A stretch of 64,000 nucleotides of DNA, taken from Roseimaritima ulvae. GTDB lineage: Bacteria; Planctomycetota; Planctomycetia; Pirellulales; Pirellulaceae. The stretch covers positions 310,001 to 374,000 of the forward strand of contig NZ_CP042914.1 in assembly GCF_008065135.1 (NCBI RefSeq), in the 5' to 3' direction. The notes below the pieces were generated by a model that did not search any database, was not told the origin of the DNA, and saw only the letters and a program-made list of their open reading frames with translations. Shown piece by piece: positions 28,328 through 36,564 of the stretch (position 1 is the first letter of the stretch; each line of letters opens with the position of its first letter). The position numbers and the translations under genes are program-made.

Positions 28328-29773
28328 GTGCATATTAAACGAACCGGGATCGTTCTCTCGCCCAACAAGCAACGTGTTGTCTTGCGACCGTTCCAGCCAC
28401 CCGGTGACGACCGCGTGCTGCGGGTGATCGCCCGCGTCTGTACGCTCTCTGAACAACAAGTCGACGACCTGTTGGCTCAGGTGCTGGAAGAATTTCATGG
28501 GCGTCATCAAAAACCCGAGGCATTCTTCGAGCATCGATTCGGCGAACTTCGCCGCCACCTGCTCACCGATGCCCCGATCAGCAAACACCGTCGGCTGCTG
28601 TTAGGAGCGTACTTCACCCAAGAATACGCCTTGGAATCGGCTGCCCTGTTTAATCCGTCGCTGGTGTGGCATCCCGACCAGACGAACCTGTCGCCAGGAT
28701 CGCGGCGGTTTGCCATGAGTCTGCGAGCCGTCGGCGAAGGCCACATTTCTTCAATTGTGTTTCGCAGTGGCACCATCAACAGCGATTTGCAGATCACCAT
28801 TGATGAACCCAATCGATTCGTCACCACGCCACGCTTCGTCCCGGATGCGTGTTACGAGAACGATCTGTTCCGACTCAAACTGATTGAGCTGGGGTTGGGG
28901 ACTGCGTTCACCTATGAAGTTTTGGCCGAGTTGCCCGAAGAGTTTACGCTCGAGCAGCTTGAGACGCGACTCAAGGCTTCCTTACGAGAACACCGCTCCC
29001 ATCACGCAGAACTGGCGCCGTTGGTGGACCAAGTCATCATGCTGGCAAAATCGAATTATCAAATTCAATACACGCCGGATCACGAGCTGTCCGAACGCTT
29101 GGTGTTTCCGTTCAGCCCAACCGAAACCAACGGCATCGAAGACGCTCGATTTGTCCACTTTGACGATGATGACGGGAGCAGTCGGTACTATGCGACCTAT
29201 AGCGCTTACGACGGACAGATGGTGTTGCCGCAATTACTGGAAACCAAAGATTTCTTGCGATTCAAAATGCACACGCTGAACGGCCCGGCGGTTTCCAACA
29301 AGGGGATGGCATTGTTTCCAAGGAAGATCAACGGCCATTACGCGATGCTGGGGCGGCAAGATGGCGAGCATTTGTTTTTGATGTATTCGGACATGCTGTA
29401 TTTTTGGCACACCAGCGAACTGATTATCAAACCCACCAACCCGTGGGAATACGTGCAAATGGGGAATTGTGGGTCGCCCATCGAAACCGATGCCGGTTGG
29501 CTGGTGTTGACCCACGGCGTTGGCCCGATGCGCAAATACTGTATCGGCGCCATACTATTGGACTTGGACGATCCCTCTAAAATTATCGCCCGACTACACG
29601 AGCCCCTGATCACTCCCAACGAAGTGGAACGCGAAGGTTACGTGCCCAATGTAGTCTACACATGCGGTGCAATAGCCTACGAAAAGAACTTGATCATTCC
29701 GTATGCCATGTCCGACTACGCGACGACATTTGCCACTGTCGAAATTGCGGTACTGCTTTCATTGATGTCGTGA
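28328..29773 (+). CDS. GH130 family glycoside phosphorylase/hydrolase
   Basis: The 481-aa product belongs to GH130, whose members phosphorolyse or hydrolyse beta-mannosides (mannobiose, mannosyl-glucose, mannosyl-GlcNAc). Visible blocks are ESAALFNPSLVWHPDQTNL near residue 105, NGIEDARFVHFDDDDGSS (catalytic Asp region, about 260-280), MGNCGSPIETDAGWLVLTHG near 380, and GYVPNVVYTCGAI near the end. No signal peptide is seen, so it is cytoplasmic. I place the start at GTG 28328 (HIKRTGIVLSPNKQRV follows), where homologues begin; the frame is open further upstream into the GT scar. It lies 11 bp after that scar. Confidence 0.85.
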   Translation: MHIKRTGIVLSPNKQRVVLRPFQPPGDDRVLRVIARVCTLSEQQVDDLLAQVLEEFHGRHQKPEAFFEHRFGELRRHLLTDAPISKHRRLLLGAYFTQEYALESAALFNPSLVWHPDQTNLSPGSRRFAMSLRAVGEGHISSIVFRSGTINSDLQITIDEPNRFVTTPRFVPDACYENDLFRLKLIELGLGTAFTYEVLAELPEEFTLEQLETRLKASLREHRSHHAELAPLVDQVIMLAKSNYQIQYTPDHELSERLVFPFSPTETNGIEDARFVHFDDDDGSSRYYATYSAYDGQMVLPQLLETKDFLRFKMHTLNGPAVSNKGMALFPRKINGHYAMLGRQDGEHLFLMYSDMLYFWHTSELIIKPTNPWEYVQMGNCGSPIETDAGWLVLTHGVGPMRKYCIGAILLDLDDPSKIIARLHEPLITPNEVEREGYVPNVVYTCGAIAYEKNLIIPYAMSDYATTFATVEIAVLLSLMS

Positions 29774-29803
29774 AACTTTGCTGTTTTCGACGAGCTGATC
29801 CCC

Positions 29804-29816
29804 AGGCTGGAAGCCT
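29804..29816. repeat. Left target-site duplication in GGA-loop hairpin
   Basis: AGGCTGGAAGCCT directly abuts the left end of the insertion sequence and is repeated exactly at 31344-31356 on the other side. The 13 bases form a hairpin with a GGA loop. Confidence 0.85.
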
Positions 29817-31343
29817 GCTGATTACCCAATTCTTTTTTTGAAATCGCAAAAAAACACCGCGATTTCGGCACGCTTTTTGCGCCTCGTGTTACCTATTTTT
29901 ACACGATAGGAGCGCGATTGATGACCATTGAACCAGCCACGATTGAGCACGAATTTGACACCATCGACTTCGGCCATAAAAGCCGTAACGATCGATCGAA
30001 AGAACTTCTCCAGGCCCTCTTCGCCAATCCTCAAGCGAGCATTAATGCGGCTTGCGATAAATGGTGTGCTGCGAAAGGGGCTTACCGGTTCTTGGATAAC
30101 CCCAAGGCCGATAGCCAGGAAATTCTTGCTGCGCACCGTCGGGCGACGATCAAGCGGATCAAGTCCCAGAAGGTGGTTTGCGTGGCCCAAGACACGACGG
30201 AGTTAGACTTCAACGGTCACGCCCCCGACGATGTGAAGTGCCTAAACATGGCAGACCGACGGGGATTGTATGACCATAGCTCTGTAGCCTTTACGCCCGA
30301 GAAGCTTTGTCTGGGCGTGCTGGATGTGGAGTTCTTTGATCGTAGTGAAGACAGCCTAGGAAAGGGCAGTCAACGGAAGAGTGATCCGATCGAAGAGAAG
30401 GAAAGTTTTCGATGGCTTCAAGGCTATCGCCGATGCTGTGAATTGGCCTCACAGTGCCCGGAGACTCAAGTTGTTTCTTTAGCGGATCGCGAAGGTGACA
30501 TCTACGACATCTTTGTTGAAGCTGAACAGCACGATAATCCGGCCGACTTCGTGATTCGCAGCAAGCAAGTCCGGTGTTTGCCTGAAAAAGACGACGAAGC
30601 CGGTGGCGACAGCTACAAGAAGATCCGATCCGAAGTTGCAAAAACAGATCTCGTTACAACGCGGCAAGTCGAGTTGCCAGCCACTGCCCAACGTGCCGCC
30701 CGAATGGCCACTCTAGAAATCCGTGCCATTCGCACAAAGATAAAACCGCCCCATGCACGACGCTCGGCTATTCCGGAAGTGACGCTCAGCGTAGTGCTCG
30801 TTCAAGAGGTCGACGGGCCGCAGGATGGAACCGACCTGAACTGGCTGCTATTGAGCTCCCTTCCGATTGACGATTACCGAGATGTATTGCGGATTGTTGA
30901 CTACTACGTCGCACGGTGGCCTGTCGAAATGTTCTTCCGAGTACTCAAATCGGGATGCCGCGTTGAGGACATCCAGCTGAAAACCAAAGCCAGGCTGATT
31001 CGCGCGTTGATGTTTTACAAAGTTGTTGCATGGCGGATCATGTTTATCACATTCCTCGGACGCGAGTGTCCTGAGTTGCCATGCGATGTTGTATTCAGCG
31101 ACGCTGAATGGAAGTCGGTTTGGAAAGTCGCTAAGGAATCGGAGCCGCCGAAATCAGCTCCCGAACTCTCGCAATTCATCCCCGTGCTTGCTCAGCTAGG
31201 TGGCTACAATGGACGCAAACACGACGGCCCACCAGGAATGGAAACGATCTGGCGTGGAACTCGCCGAATGATGGACTTCGCCTTAGCCTGGCAAGCCTTC
31301 GGGCCTCCAAAATCATCCGTTCACTAAAAATTGGGTAATCAGC
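29817..31343 (+). mobile_element. IS4-family insertion sequence, complete (~1527 bp)
   Basis: The element is bounded by perfect inverted repeats GCTGATTACCCAATT (29817-29831) and its complement (31329-31343), and flanked by a 13-bp direct repeat. It contains one intact transposase gene. Intact ends, duplication and gene suggest recent arrival. The target is itself a short palindromic repeat. Confidence 0.9.
29921..31327 (+). CDS. IS4-family transposase
   Basis: The 468-aa DDE transposase resembles the Tn5/IS50-like branch of IS4. The three acidic positions appear in VVCVAQDTTELDF (first Asp, near residue 90), VVSLADREGDIYDIF (second Asp, near 190) and the YREK-type block YYVARWPVEMFFRVLKSGC (Glu, near 330). 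The start ATG 29921 is preceded by AGGAG at 29908-29912 with 8-nt spacing. The stop lies 1 bp before the right inverted repeat, which is compact as expected for an IS. Confidence 0.95.
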   Translation: MTIEPATIEHEFDTIDFGHKSRNDRSKELLQALFANPQASINAACDKWCAAKGAYRFLDNPKADSQEILAAHRRATIKRIKSQKVVCVAQDTTELDFNGHAPDDVKCLNMADRRGLYDHSSVAFTPEKLCLGVLDVEFFDRSEDSLGKGSQRKSDPIEEKESFRWLQGYRRCCELASQCPETQVVSLADREGDIYDIFVEAEQHDNPADFVIRSKQVRCLPEKDDEAGGDSYKKIRSEVAKTDLVTTRQVELPATAQRAARMATLEIRAIRTKIKPPHARRSAIPEVTLSVVLVQEVDGPQDGTDLNWLLLSSLPIDDYRDVLRIVDYYVARWPVEMFFRVLKSGCRVEDIQLKTKARLIRALMFYKVVAWRIMFITFLGRECPELPCDVVFSDAEWKSVWKVAKESEPPKSAPELSQFIPVLAQLGGYNGRKHDGPPGMETIWRGTRRMMDFALAWQAFGPPKSSVH

Positions 31344-31356
31344 AGGCTGGAAGCCT
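31344..31356. repeat. Right target-site duplication in GGA-loop hairpin
   Basis: Second copy of AGGCTGGAAGCCT. It continues into AGGCTAC, the reversed GTAG cap of the original hairpin repeat, showing that the insertion split a repeat rather than creating it. Confidence 0.85.
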
Positions 31357-31368
31357 AGGCTACGTTGC

Positions 31369-32535
31369 TTAGTTTTCTGCTCGGGTTAACTTGGCTTGCT
31401 GTTTGCTGGTTTCGCTGATTTGGTCCGAAGCTAAAAACGCTCGGGCGGCGGTTTCGGATTTTAGGTGCGCATCCCAGAAGGCGGTCGTAGCGCTCCGTAC
31501 ATAGGTCAAATGGTTGGGCTCCTCGCCTCCGCCGGCGATCCGTCCCGTGACGCCGGAGATGCCGCCCAGGTTGTGTTCAGCGTCTTCGATGAACAGCAGG
31601 TATTTGGGTTGGGCGGGTAGCAGGTCGTAGGTTTTAAATCGCCACTGGTAGCCTTTGCCGGTGCGTGGCGAATTGTCTCGGCTGCCGGTGACGACCAACG
31701 TGGGAGCGGTCAGGCGACGGTACATCGCTTCCCGGGCCTGCTCGTTTGGTCCTGGGGGGCTGAGCATCAGTAGAGCTTGAACGTTGGGGACCTTCAGGTC
31801 GACACCCAGATGTAGGCCGCCGACCAACTGCGTCGTTTGGCCTCCATAAGAATGGCCTCCGACGGCGATGCGGTCCGCGTCCAGCTTGCCCCGCAGCGCC
31901 GCATGTTGTGATTCCAGCTTGTCGAACGAACGCACGATCAAGTCGATTTCTTCGGCTCGCGTTCGCCAATGTTTATTGATATCGACAACCTCGAACGGAT
32001 TTTTCGACCGAAAAACACTTACTTTGATAGTCGGGGCCATCAGCGATATCGAATCACCGTGAGTGGGCTGCAGCACAACGTACCCGTGGCTGGCCCAATG
32101 GCGAGCCAACGGATCGTAGGCGTCTTTGGAACCGAATGCACCGTGCGAAAACACGATCACCGGAAACCGGCCGGTGGACTGCGGGTAGGTGGCGCGGAGC
32201 AGCAGCGGTTGTTTGCGAGCTGGCTCGGTCAGCTCCAGGCTGGTGACCGATTGCACGGCATGCGGACCGGCCGCGGCGGCGTACAGCGACCGCAGTTCGG
32301 CGGGGGGCTGGGTCGCGATTTGCTGATCGCCACCTCGATTTCGAAATTGGTTCCGCATCTCGCGTCGTTCGCTGGCTGATAGTCGTCCGTCGCCGTCGCT
32401 GTCGTAGCGTTCCAGGATATTGGCCATCAGCGGACGGCTTTCCTGGCCCTGGCAGACGGAGCCAAACGATAGCCCAACGGCGATCGATGCCAATAGCTGT
32501 TTCCAATGATTACGACCACTCGGATGCCCACTCAT
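31369..32535 (-). CDS. Exported alpha/beta hydrolase with EF-hand (lipase / PAF-acetylhydrolase-like)
   Basis: The 388-aa protein has a signal peptide (KQLLASIAVGLSFGSVCQG) and then a single EF-hand calcium loop, DSDGDGRLSASE, at about residues 45-56. The hydrolase domain starts near 110 with FPVIVFSHGAFGSKDAYDPL (oxyanion region), has the nucleophile elbow VGGHSYGGQT near 225, and a late EDAEHNLGG that supplies the catalytic histidine. This arrangement resembles platelet-activating-factor acetylhydrolase-like or dienelactone-hydrolase-like enzymes. The substrate is probably an ester; no more can be said. Confidence 0.85.
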   Translation of the reverse strand: MSGHPSGRNHWKQLLASIAVGLSFGSVCQGQESRPLMANILERYDSDGDGRLSASERREMRNQFRNRGGDQQIATQPPAELRSLYAAAAGPHAVQSVTSLELTEPARKQPLLLRATYPQSTGRFPVIVFSHGAFGSKDAYDPLARHWASHGYVVLQPTHGDSISLMAPTIKVSVFRSKNPFEVVDINKHWRTRAEEIDLIVRSFDKLESQHAALRGKLDADRIAVGGHSYGGQTTQLVGGLHLGVDLKVPNVQALLMLSPPGPNEQAREAMYRRLTAPTLVVTGSRDNSPRTGKGYQWRFKTYDLLPAQPKYLLFIEDAEHNLGGISGVTGRIAGGGEEPNHLTYVRSATTAFWDAHLKSETAARAFLASDQISETSKQQAKLTRAEN

Positions 32536-32859
32536 CGCATGACCTCAACGAAACAAGGGATGGAAATCGGTTGTTCGTGGGTGGCAAAGGGATCTTGGTG
32601 GAAAAGTTGTTTAATCCGTAGCTGGAGTCGAGCGGTGGCTGCACAGCTTGGCGGTGCCATGGCAAACCGCCTTCATACTGCGAAGCAGTTAAAGAGAATA
32701 GCCAGGGGTGAGTGATGCGAGCGTCAGCGAGATATCGCGCCACCCCTGGTAGCGAGGCCTTCCTTCACCCTCCCAGGGGGGGGGGGGGTGAAGTGTGGCC
32801 GTATGACAATTCAATACTACTAAGTCGGCAGTCTCCTACGCCTGCGGGTGAAACGATTG
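32536..32859. repeat. Intergenic gap with CCCTCCC repeat remnant and a G13 run
   Basis: No gene is visible. The gap holds a degenerate copy of the CCCTCCC/GGGAGGG repeat (about 32700-32790, GTGATGCGAGCGTCAGCGAG and TTCACCCTCCCA) that ends in a run of about 13 G residues at 32776-32788. A TCCTACGCCTGCGGGTGAAACGA-like tail resembles the end of the 170-bp array unit. Confidence 0.65.
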
Positions 32860-33453
32860 CTAGGTAGTGTTGATACTGCACGTGGCGGGTGGCTGTTTGA
32901 TAATCGCGGCGATAACTAATCCGGCGAGCAGCCAACCAACGATTACGTCGAGTACAAACATGGCCGTATAGTCAGCCGGAAAATGCATCCAGTTGAAATA
33001 GGAGACGTGGCCGGTCAGCGCCAGGAAGAACCCAAAGGCGGTCACAAATCCGACTCGCTGCAGATACGACTTGCAGCAACAGCCGCCGACCGCACAGCAC
33101 AGTAATGTGGCCACGATCGAGGCGGCCAGGAAGTCGGTCAGGAAACCGATAGCCAACACCGACATCGCCATCGGTTGAGCGCCGTGCTGTTGGTAGTAGA
33201 TGGAAAAAATCGGACCGTCGGTATGACGTTTCATGTACTCCGACTCAGGGTCCATCATCGCTTCCTCGCTGCCATAGGGCACGATGTACACCCCGGTCTC
33301 CACTTTTTGTTCAACCAACAGGTCGCGAACCGGGGCTTCGTCTGGCAGCGGTCCGACGGTGGGACCGTGAATGGGTAGCAGCATCCAGGTCAGCATCTGC
33401 CAGACGAAATACACCACCGCGCCGGCAAGGCCAGCCAATACGATTCGTTTCAT
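32860..33453 (-). CDS. Hypothetical inner-membrane protein
   Basis: I do not recognise a named family. The 197-aa product has an N-terminal hydrophobic helix (MKRIVLAGLAGAVVYFVWQM), a soluble loop of about 65 residues, then three to four further helices. A run of cysteines, LLCCAVGGCCCKSY, sits near residue 122. The last helix is VLDVIVGWLLAGLVIAAII. The topology suggests a small integral membrane protein with one extracytoplasmic loop. It reads in the same direction as the oxidoreductase upstream with a gap of about 30 bp, so a shared transcript is possible. Confidence 0.75.
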   Translation of the reverse strand: MKRIVLAGLAGAVVYFVWQMLTWMLLPIHGPTVGPLPDEAPVRDLLVEQKVETGVYIVPYGSEEAMMDPESEYMKRHTDGPIFSIYYQQHGAQPMAMSVLAIGFLTDFLAASIVATLLCCAVGGCCCKSYLQRVGFVTAFGFFLALTGHVSYFNWMHFPADYTAMFVLDVIVGWLLAGLVIAAIIKQPPATCSINTT

Positions 33454-33486
33454 CGATTGAACTTTTGGGTTAGGGAAAGTGAAGGC

Positions 33487-34800
33487 CTAGGCCCACTGGC
33501 GTTGGGCTCGGCTGCGCAGCCGGTTGGCTTCGTCGTCATTGACAAAGGTTTCGGTAGCCGGGTCGATCGTCAGTTTGCGTTGCAGGATCCAGGACAGGGC
33601 CGCGGCATGGCAAGCGATGTGCGAACGCCGCATGACGGTGGGATTGCAAATGGTTTGCTGACGGCTTTTGACGCAATCGATGAAGTTGCGAGCGTGCGCG
33701 GAAACATCCAGTCCGCGGACGCGTTTGGTCTGAGACAATTCCTGTTGCAGCGTCTTGGCGCTGGCGACGATTTCGCCCTCGTCACCCGTTTCGACGGAAC
33801 TTTCACTGCCGACAAACCGCACCGGACAGGTGCCCAGGCGAGTGATCCACCGCGGCCCACGATCGCCGAAGGGGTCTTCGAGAAAATCGACCACCATCTG
33901 AACGCCGTTTTCGTATCGGCAGAGGATATTCTGGTCGTTGGGTTCGTATTCGACCGGCAGCGTGTCGTCGGCCGAATTAGCCCATTGGCAGAGGTCCATG
34001 GTGTGAGCACCCCAGTCCAACAGCCGCGCCCCGCTATCGAAATCGTATTGCCCGCGCCAGCCGCCGCTGACATAGGTCTTGTTGTAGGGACGCCAGGGCG
34101 TTGGCCCCAACCAGAGGTTCCAATCACAGACGTCTTTGCTGGGCGTTGGTTCGGCAGGCAGCCAATCGTTTTTCAGCGTCGGCATATAGACCGTCGCGTG
34201 CAGCTCTTGCAGTTCGCCTAGCCTGCCGGACTGGGCCAAACGCACGACTTCCTGAAAATTGGGAACGCTGCGGCGTTGCGTACCGGCTTGGAAAATGCGT
34301 TTTGTTTTAGCGAACGTTTCGGAAATGTTCTGGCAATCTTTGATCGTGATCCCGCATGGTTTTTCACTGTACACATCTTTGCCGGCCTGAGCCGCCAGGA
34401 TCGATGCGGCGGCATGCCAGCGGTCGCCGGTGGCGATGATCACGGCGTCGATATCTTGGCGAGCCAACAGTTCGCGAAAGTCGCCGTACAGTTGGCAGTC
34501 GTCGTTGCCGTAATGCCCGTCGACCAGTTTCTTGCCGGCGTTTCGCCGTGACTGCTGGACATCGGCGATCGCCACGCACTGCACATCGTTCATTCGCAGG
34601 ATCGACTTCATGTCGTACGTGCAACGCGGGCCCATGCCGATCACGCCCAGGGTGATTTTTTCCGAAGGAGCGACATGCTCGCCGGCGCCCAACGCTTGGG
34701 AGGACACGATCATGGGAACCGCTACGGCTGCCGCTGCGGAGGCGGTGGTGGATAGAAAGTCACGGCGATTGGGCTGGCTGGAAGGAGGCATTGGAAACAT
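33487..34800 (-). CDS. Tat-exported Gfo/Idh/MocA family oxidoreductase
   Basis: The 437-aa protein has the signal PNRRDFLSTTASAAAAVAVP and then KITLGVIGMGPRCTYDMKSI, a nucleotide-binding start with GxGxRC. Conserved blocks include DAVIIATGDRWHAAASILAA, GKDVYSEKPCGITIKDCQ (EKP lysine) and RLLDWGAHTMDLCQWA with the catalytic-type His/Asp. It should oxidise or rearrange a sugar using NAD(P). Compared with the paralogue at 14.9 kb, this one keeps the canonical EKP sequence. It is divergent from the sulfatase at 34.9 kb. Confidence 0.92.
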   Translation of the reverse strand: MFPMPPSSQPNRRDFLSTTASAAAAVAVPMIVSSQALGAGEHVAPSEKITLGVIGMGPRCTYDMKSILRMNDVQCVAIADVQQSRRNAGKKLVDGHYGNDDCQLYGDFRELLARQDIDAVIIATGDRWHAAASILAAQAGKDVYSEKPCGITIKDCQNISETFAKTKRIFQAGTQRRSVPNFQEVVRLAQSGRLGELQELHATVYMPTLKNDWLPAEPTPSKDVCDWNLWLGPTPWRPYNKTYVSGGWRGQYDFDSGARLLDWGAHTMDLCQWANSADDTLPVEYEPNDQNILCRYENGVQMVVDFLEDPFGDRGPRWITRLGTCPVRFVGSESSVETGDEGEIVASAKTLQQELSQTKRVRGLDVSAHARNFIDCVKSRQQTICNPTVMRRSHIACHAAALSWILQRKLTIDPATETFVNDDEANRLRSRAQRQWA

Positions 34801-34926
34801 CCTGAAAGCAAGGAGAGGAAAGTCGGCGGGGGTTTGGTTTCACATCCCAGTGAGCATCAAGCTATTCTAATATTCTGAACACTAGGAATGCCCGTTTTAT
34901 TGTAATACGTCGATGGGTGACGCTGT

Positions 34927-36375
34927 ATGAACACGATCGTGAATTGTTTGGCCGCCGCTTGCGGTGCGGTTTTGTGGGGACTTGCCGCCGACTCGGTCCA
35001 GGCGGCAGATCCGCCCAACGTGTTGATCATCATGGCGGATGATTGCACGTTTAATGATCTGCCGCTGTACGGTGGGCAAAACGCCAAGACGCCTAACATC
35101 GACCAATTGGCCGCCGAGGGCTTGACCTTCGAGCACGCTTATCTGAGCGAAGCGATGTGCCAGCCCTGCCGCTCGGAGCTGTTCACCGGACAATTTCCAA
35201 TGCGCAACGGCTGTGCGTGGAACCATTCCGCCAGCCGTCCGGATACGATCAGCATGCCGCAGCGATTGCAGCCAGCGGGCTATCGAGTGGGATTGGCGGG
35301 GAAGGTGCACGTCAAACCAAAGTCCGTGTTTCCTTTTCAGACGGTGGAAGGATTTGATCCCAATTGTGTCCGCAATCCGACGCGTACCTGTAACCTGCAA
35401 TCGGCAGCCAAATTTATCGCGGCCGATAAACCGTTCGCCCTGGTGGTTGCTCTGGTGGAGCCGCACGTGCCTTGGGTGATGGGCGATGCGTCGCAGTACC
35501 CACCGTCGAAAATCAAGCTGCCTCCAAACATTGCCGACACGAAGCTGACTCGTGAAGCCTTCTCACGCTACTTGGCCGAGATCACCTACATGGATGATCA
35601 AGTCGGACAGCTGCTGCAGATGTTGGAACAGTCGGGCAAGGCAAACGATACGTTGGTGTTATTTACATCCGAACAAGGGGCTCAGTTCCCGGGTTGCAAA
35701 TGGACAAATTGGGATACCGGATTGCATACCGCGTTGGTGGCACGTTGGCCGGGGAAAGTAGCGGCAGGCAAGAGGACGCAGGCGATTGTGCAATACGCCG
35801 ATGTGTTGCCGACGTTGTTGGAGTTGGCCGACGTGGAGAGTGATCCACGTAGCGAAGTGCCGGTGATGGACGGCATCAGTTTTTTACCCGTGTTGCTCGG
35901 CCAGCAGGACAGTTCCCGGCGCTACGCGTACGGGGTGCACAACAATCTTCCCGAAGGTCCTGCCTATCCGATCCGTACGATCAGCGATGGGGCTTACCGC
36001 TACATCCGCAACTTGTCGCCCGATGAGATCTATATCGAGCGGCATCTGATGGGCGTTCAAGGCGATGGCAAATTAAACAATCCGTATTGGCATTCCTGGA
36101 TCGGTCAAGCCAGTGTCGATGCTCGGACCTACGCGTTGGCGCGGCGCTATATGCGTCGTCCGGCCGAACAGCTGTACCATACCGCCGACGATCCGTACGA
36201 AATGCACAATCGCATCGACGATCTCGCCTTGGCCGACAAACGCGCGGAGCTCAGCGCCGCCCTGGATCGGTGGTTGAAGCAGCAAGGCGACCCGGGCCAG
36301 CCGCAAGACAGCATCGAGTCGCTGCAAGCCGCTCGCCGCGGCCAGCATCGTTTCGTGCCGCCAAGCGAACAGTAA
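34927..36375 (+). CDS. Secreted sulfatase with a CxPCR active-site motif
   Basis: The 482-aa protein has a signal peptide ending AADSVQA and begins its mature part NVLIIMADDCTFNDLPLYGG, giving the first two metal Asp residues. The active-site block reads AMCQPCRSELFTGQFPMRNG: the normal CxPSR/CxAxR signature has Cys in place of Ser at the fourth position. Later blocks (TLVLFTSEQGAQFPGCKWTN, LVARWPGK) fit heparan N-sulfatase-like sulfatases. The start ATG 34927 is the first in frame. Whether the cysteine is still converted to formylglycine is not visible from sequence. Confidence 0.88.
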   Translation: MNTIVNCLAAACGAVLWGLAADSVQAADPPNVLIIMADDCTFNDLPLYGGQNAKTPNIDQLAAEGLTFEHAYLSEAMCQPCRSELFTGQFPMRNGCAWNHSASRPDTISMPQRLQPAGYRVGLAGKVHVKPKSVFPFQTVEGFDPNCVRNPTRTCNLQSAAKFIAADKPFALVVALVEPHVPWVMGDASQYPPSKIKLPPNIADTKLTREAFSRYLAEITYMDDQVGQLLQMLEQSGKANDTLVLFTSEQGAQFPGCKWTNWDTGLHTALVARWPGKVAAGKRTQAIVQYADVLPTLLELADVESDPRSEVPVMDGISFLPVLLGQQDSSRRYAYGVHNNLPEGPAYPIRTISDGAYRYIRNLSPDEIYIERHLMGVQGDGKLNNPYWHSWIGQASVDARTYALARRYMRRPAEQLYHTADDPYEMHNRIDDLALADKRAELSAALDRWLKQQGDPGQPQDSIESLQAARRGQHRFVPPSEQ

Positions 36376-36401
36376 TGCGGTTCTCGTGACCGTGTCGCTT
36401 T

Positions 36402-36472
36402 GTAGCATGGGCCCCTGGCCCGTGGAGGCTGCCATCAAGGATTCCAACCCACGGGCCAGGGGCCCATGCTAC
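36402..36472. repeat. Inverted pair of GGGCC-type REP-like repeats
   Basis: An almost perfect inverted pair (GTAGCATGGGCC... at 36402 and ...GGCCCATGCTAC ending 36472) lies between the sulfatase and the heme dehydrogenase. The remaining ~90 bp before the next ATG probably hold that gene's promoter. Confidence 0.87.
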
Positions 36473-36564
36473 TCCAAGCCCCACCCGCACAAACCCGAAC
36501 CGTTCGAATAGAATGGGGGCTCCCACCCCGTGCCCTTCCCTCCTGCGTTCTCCCCCGGTGCTGC

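Noticed and set aside
32776-32788. Phase-variable promoter at the G run
   Set aside because: The tract is too far from the start of either flanking gene, both of which are on the minus strand with their own upstream regions elsewhere.
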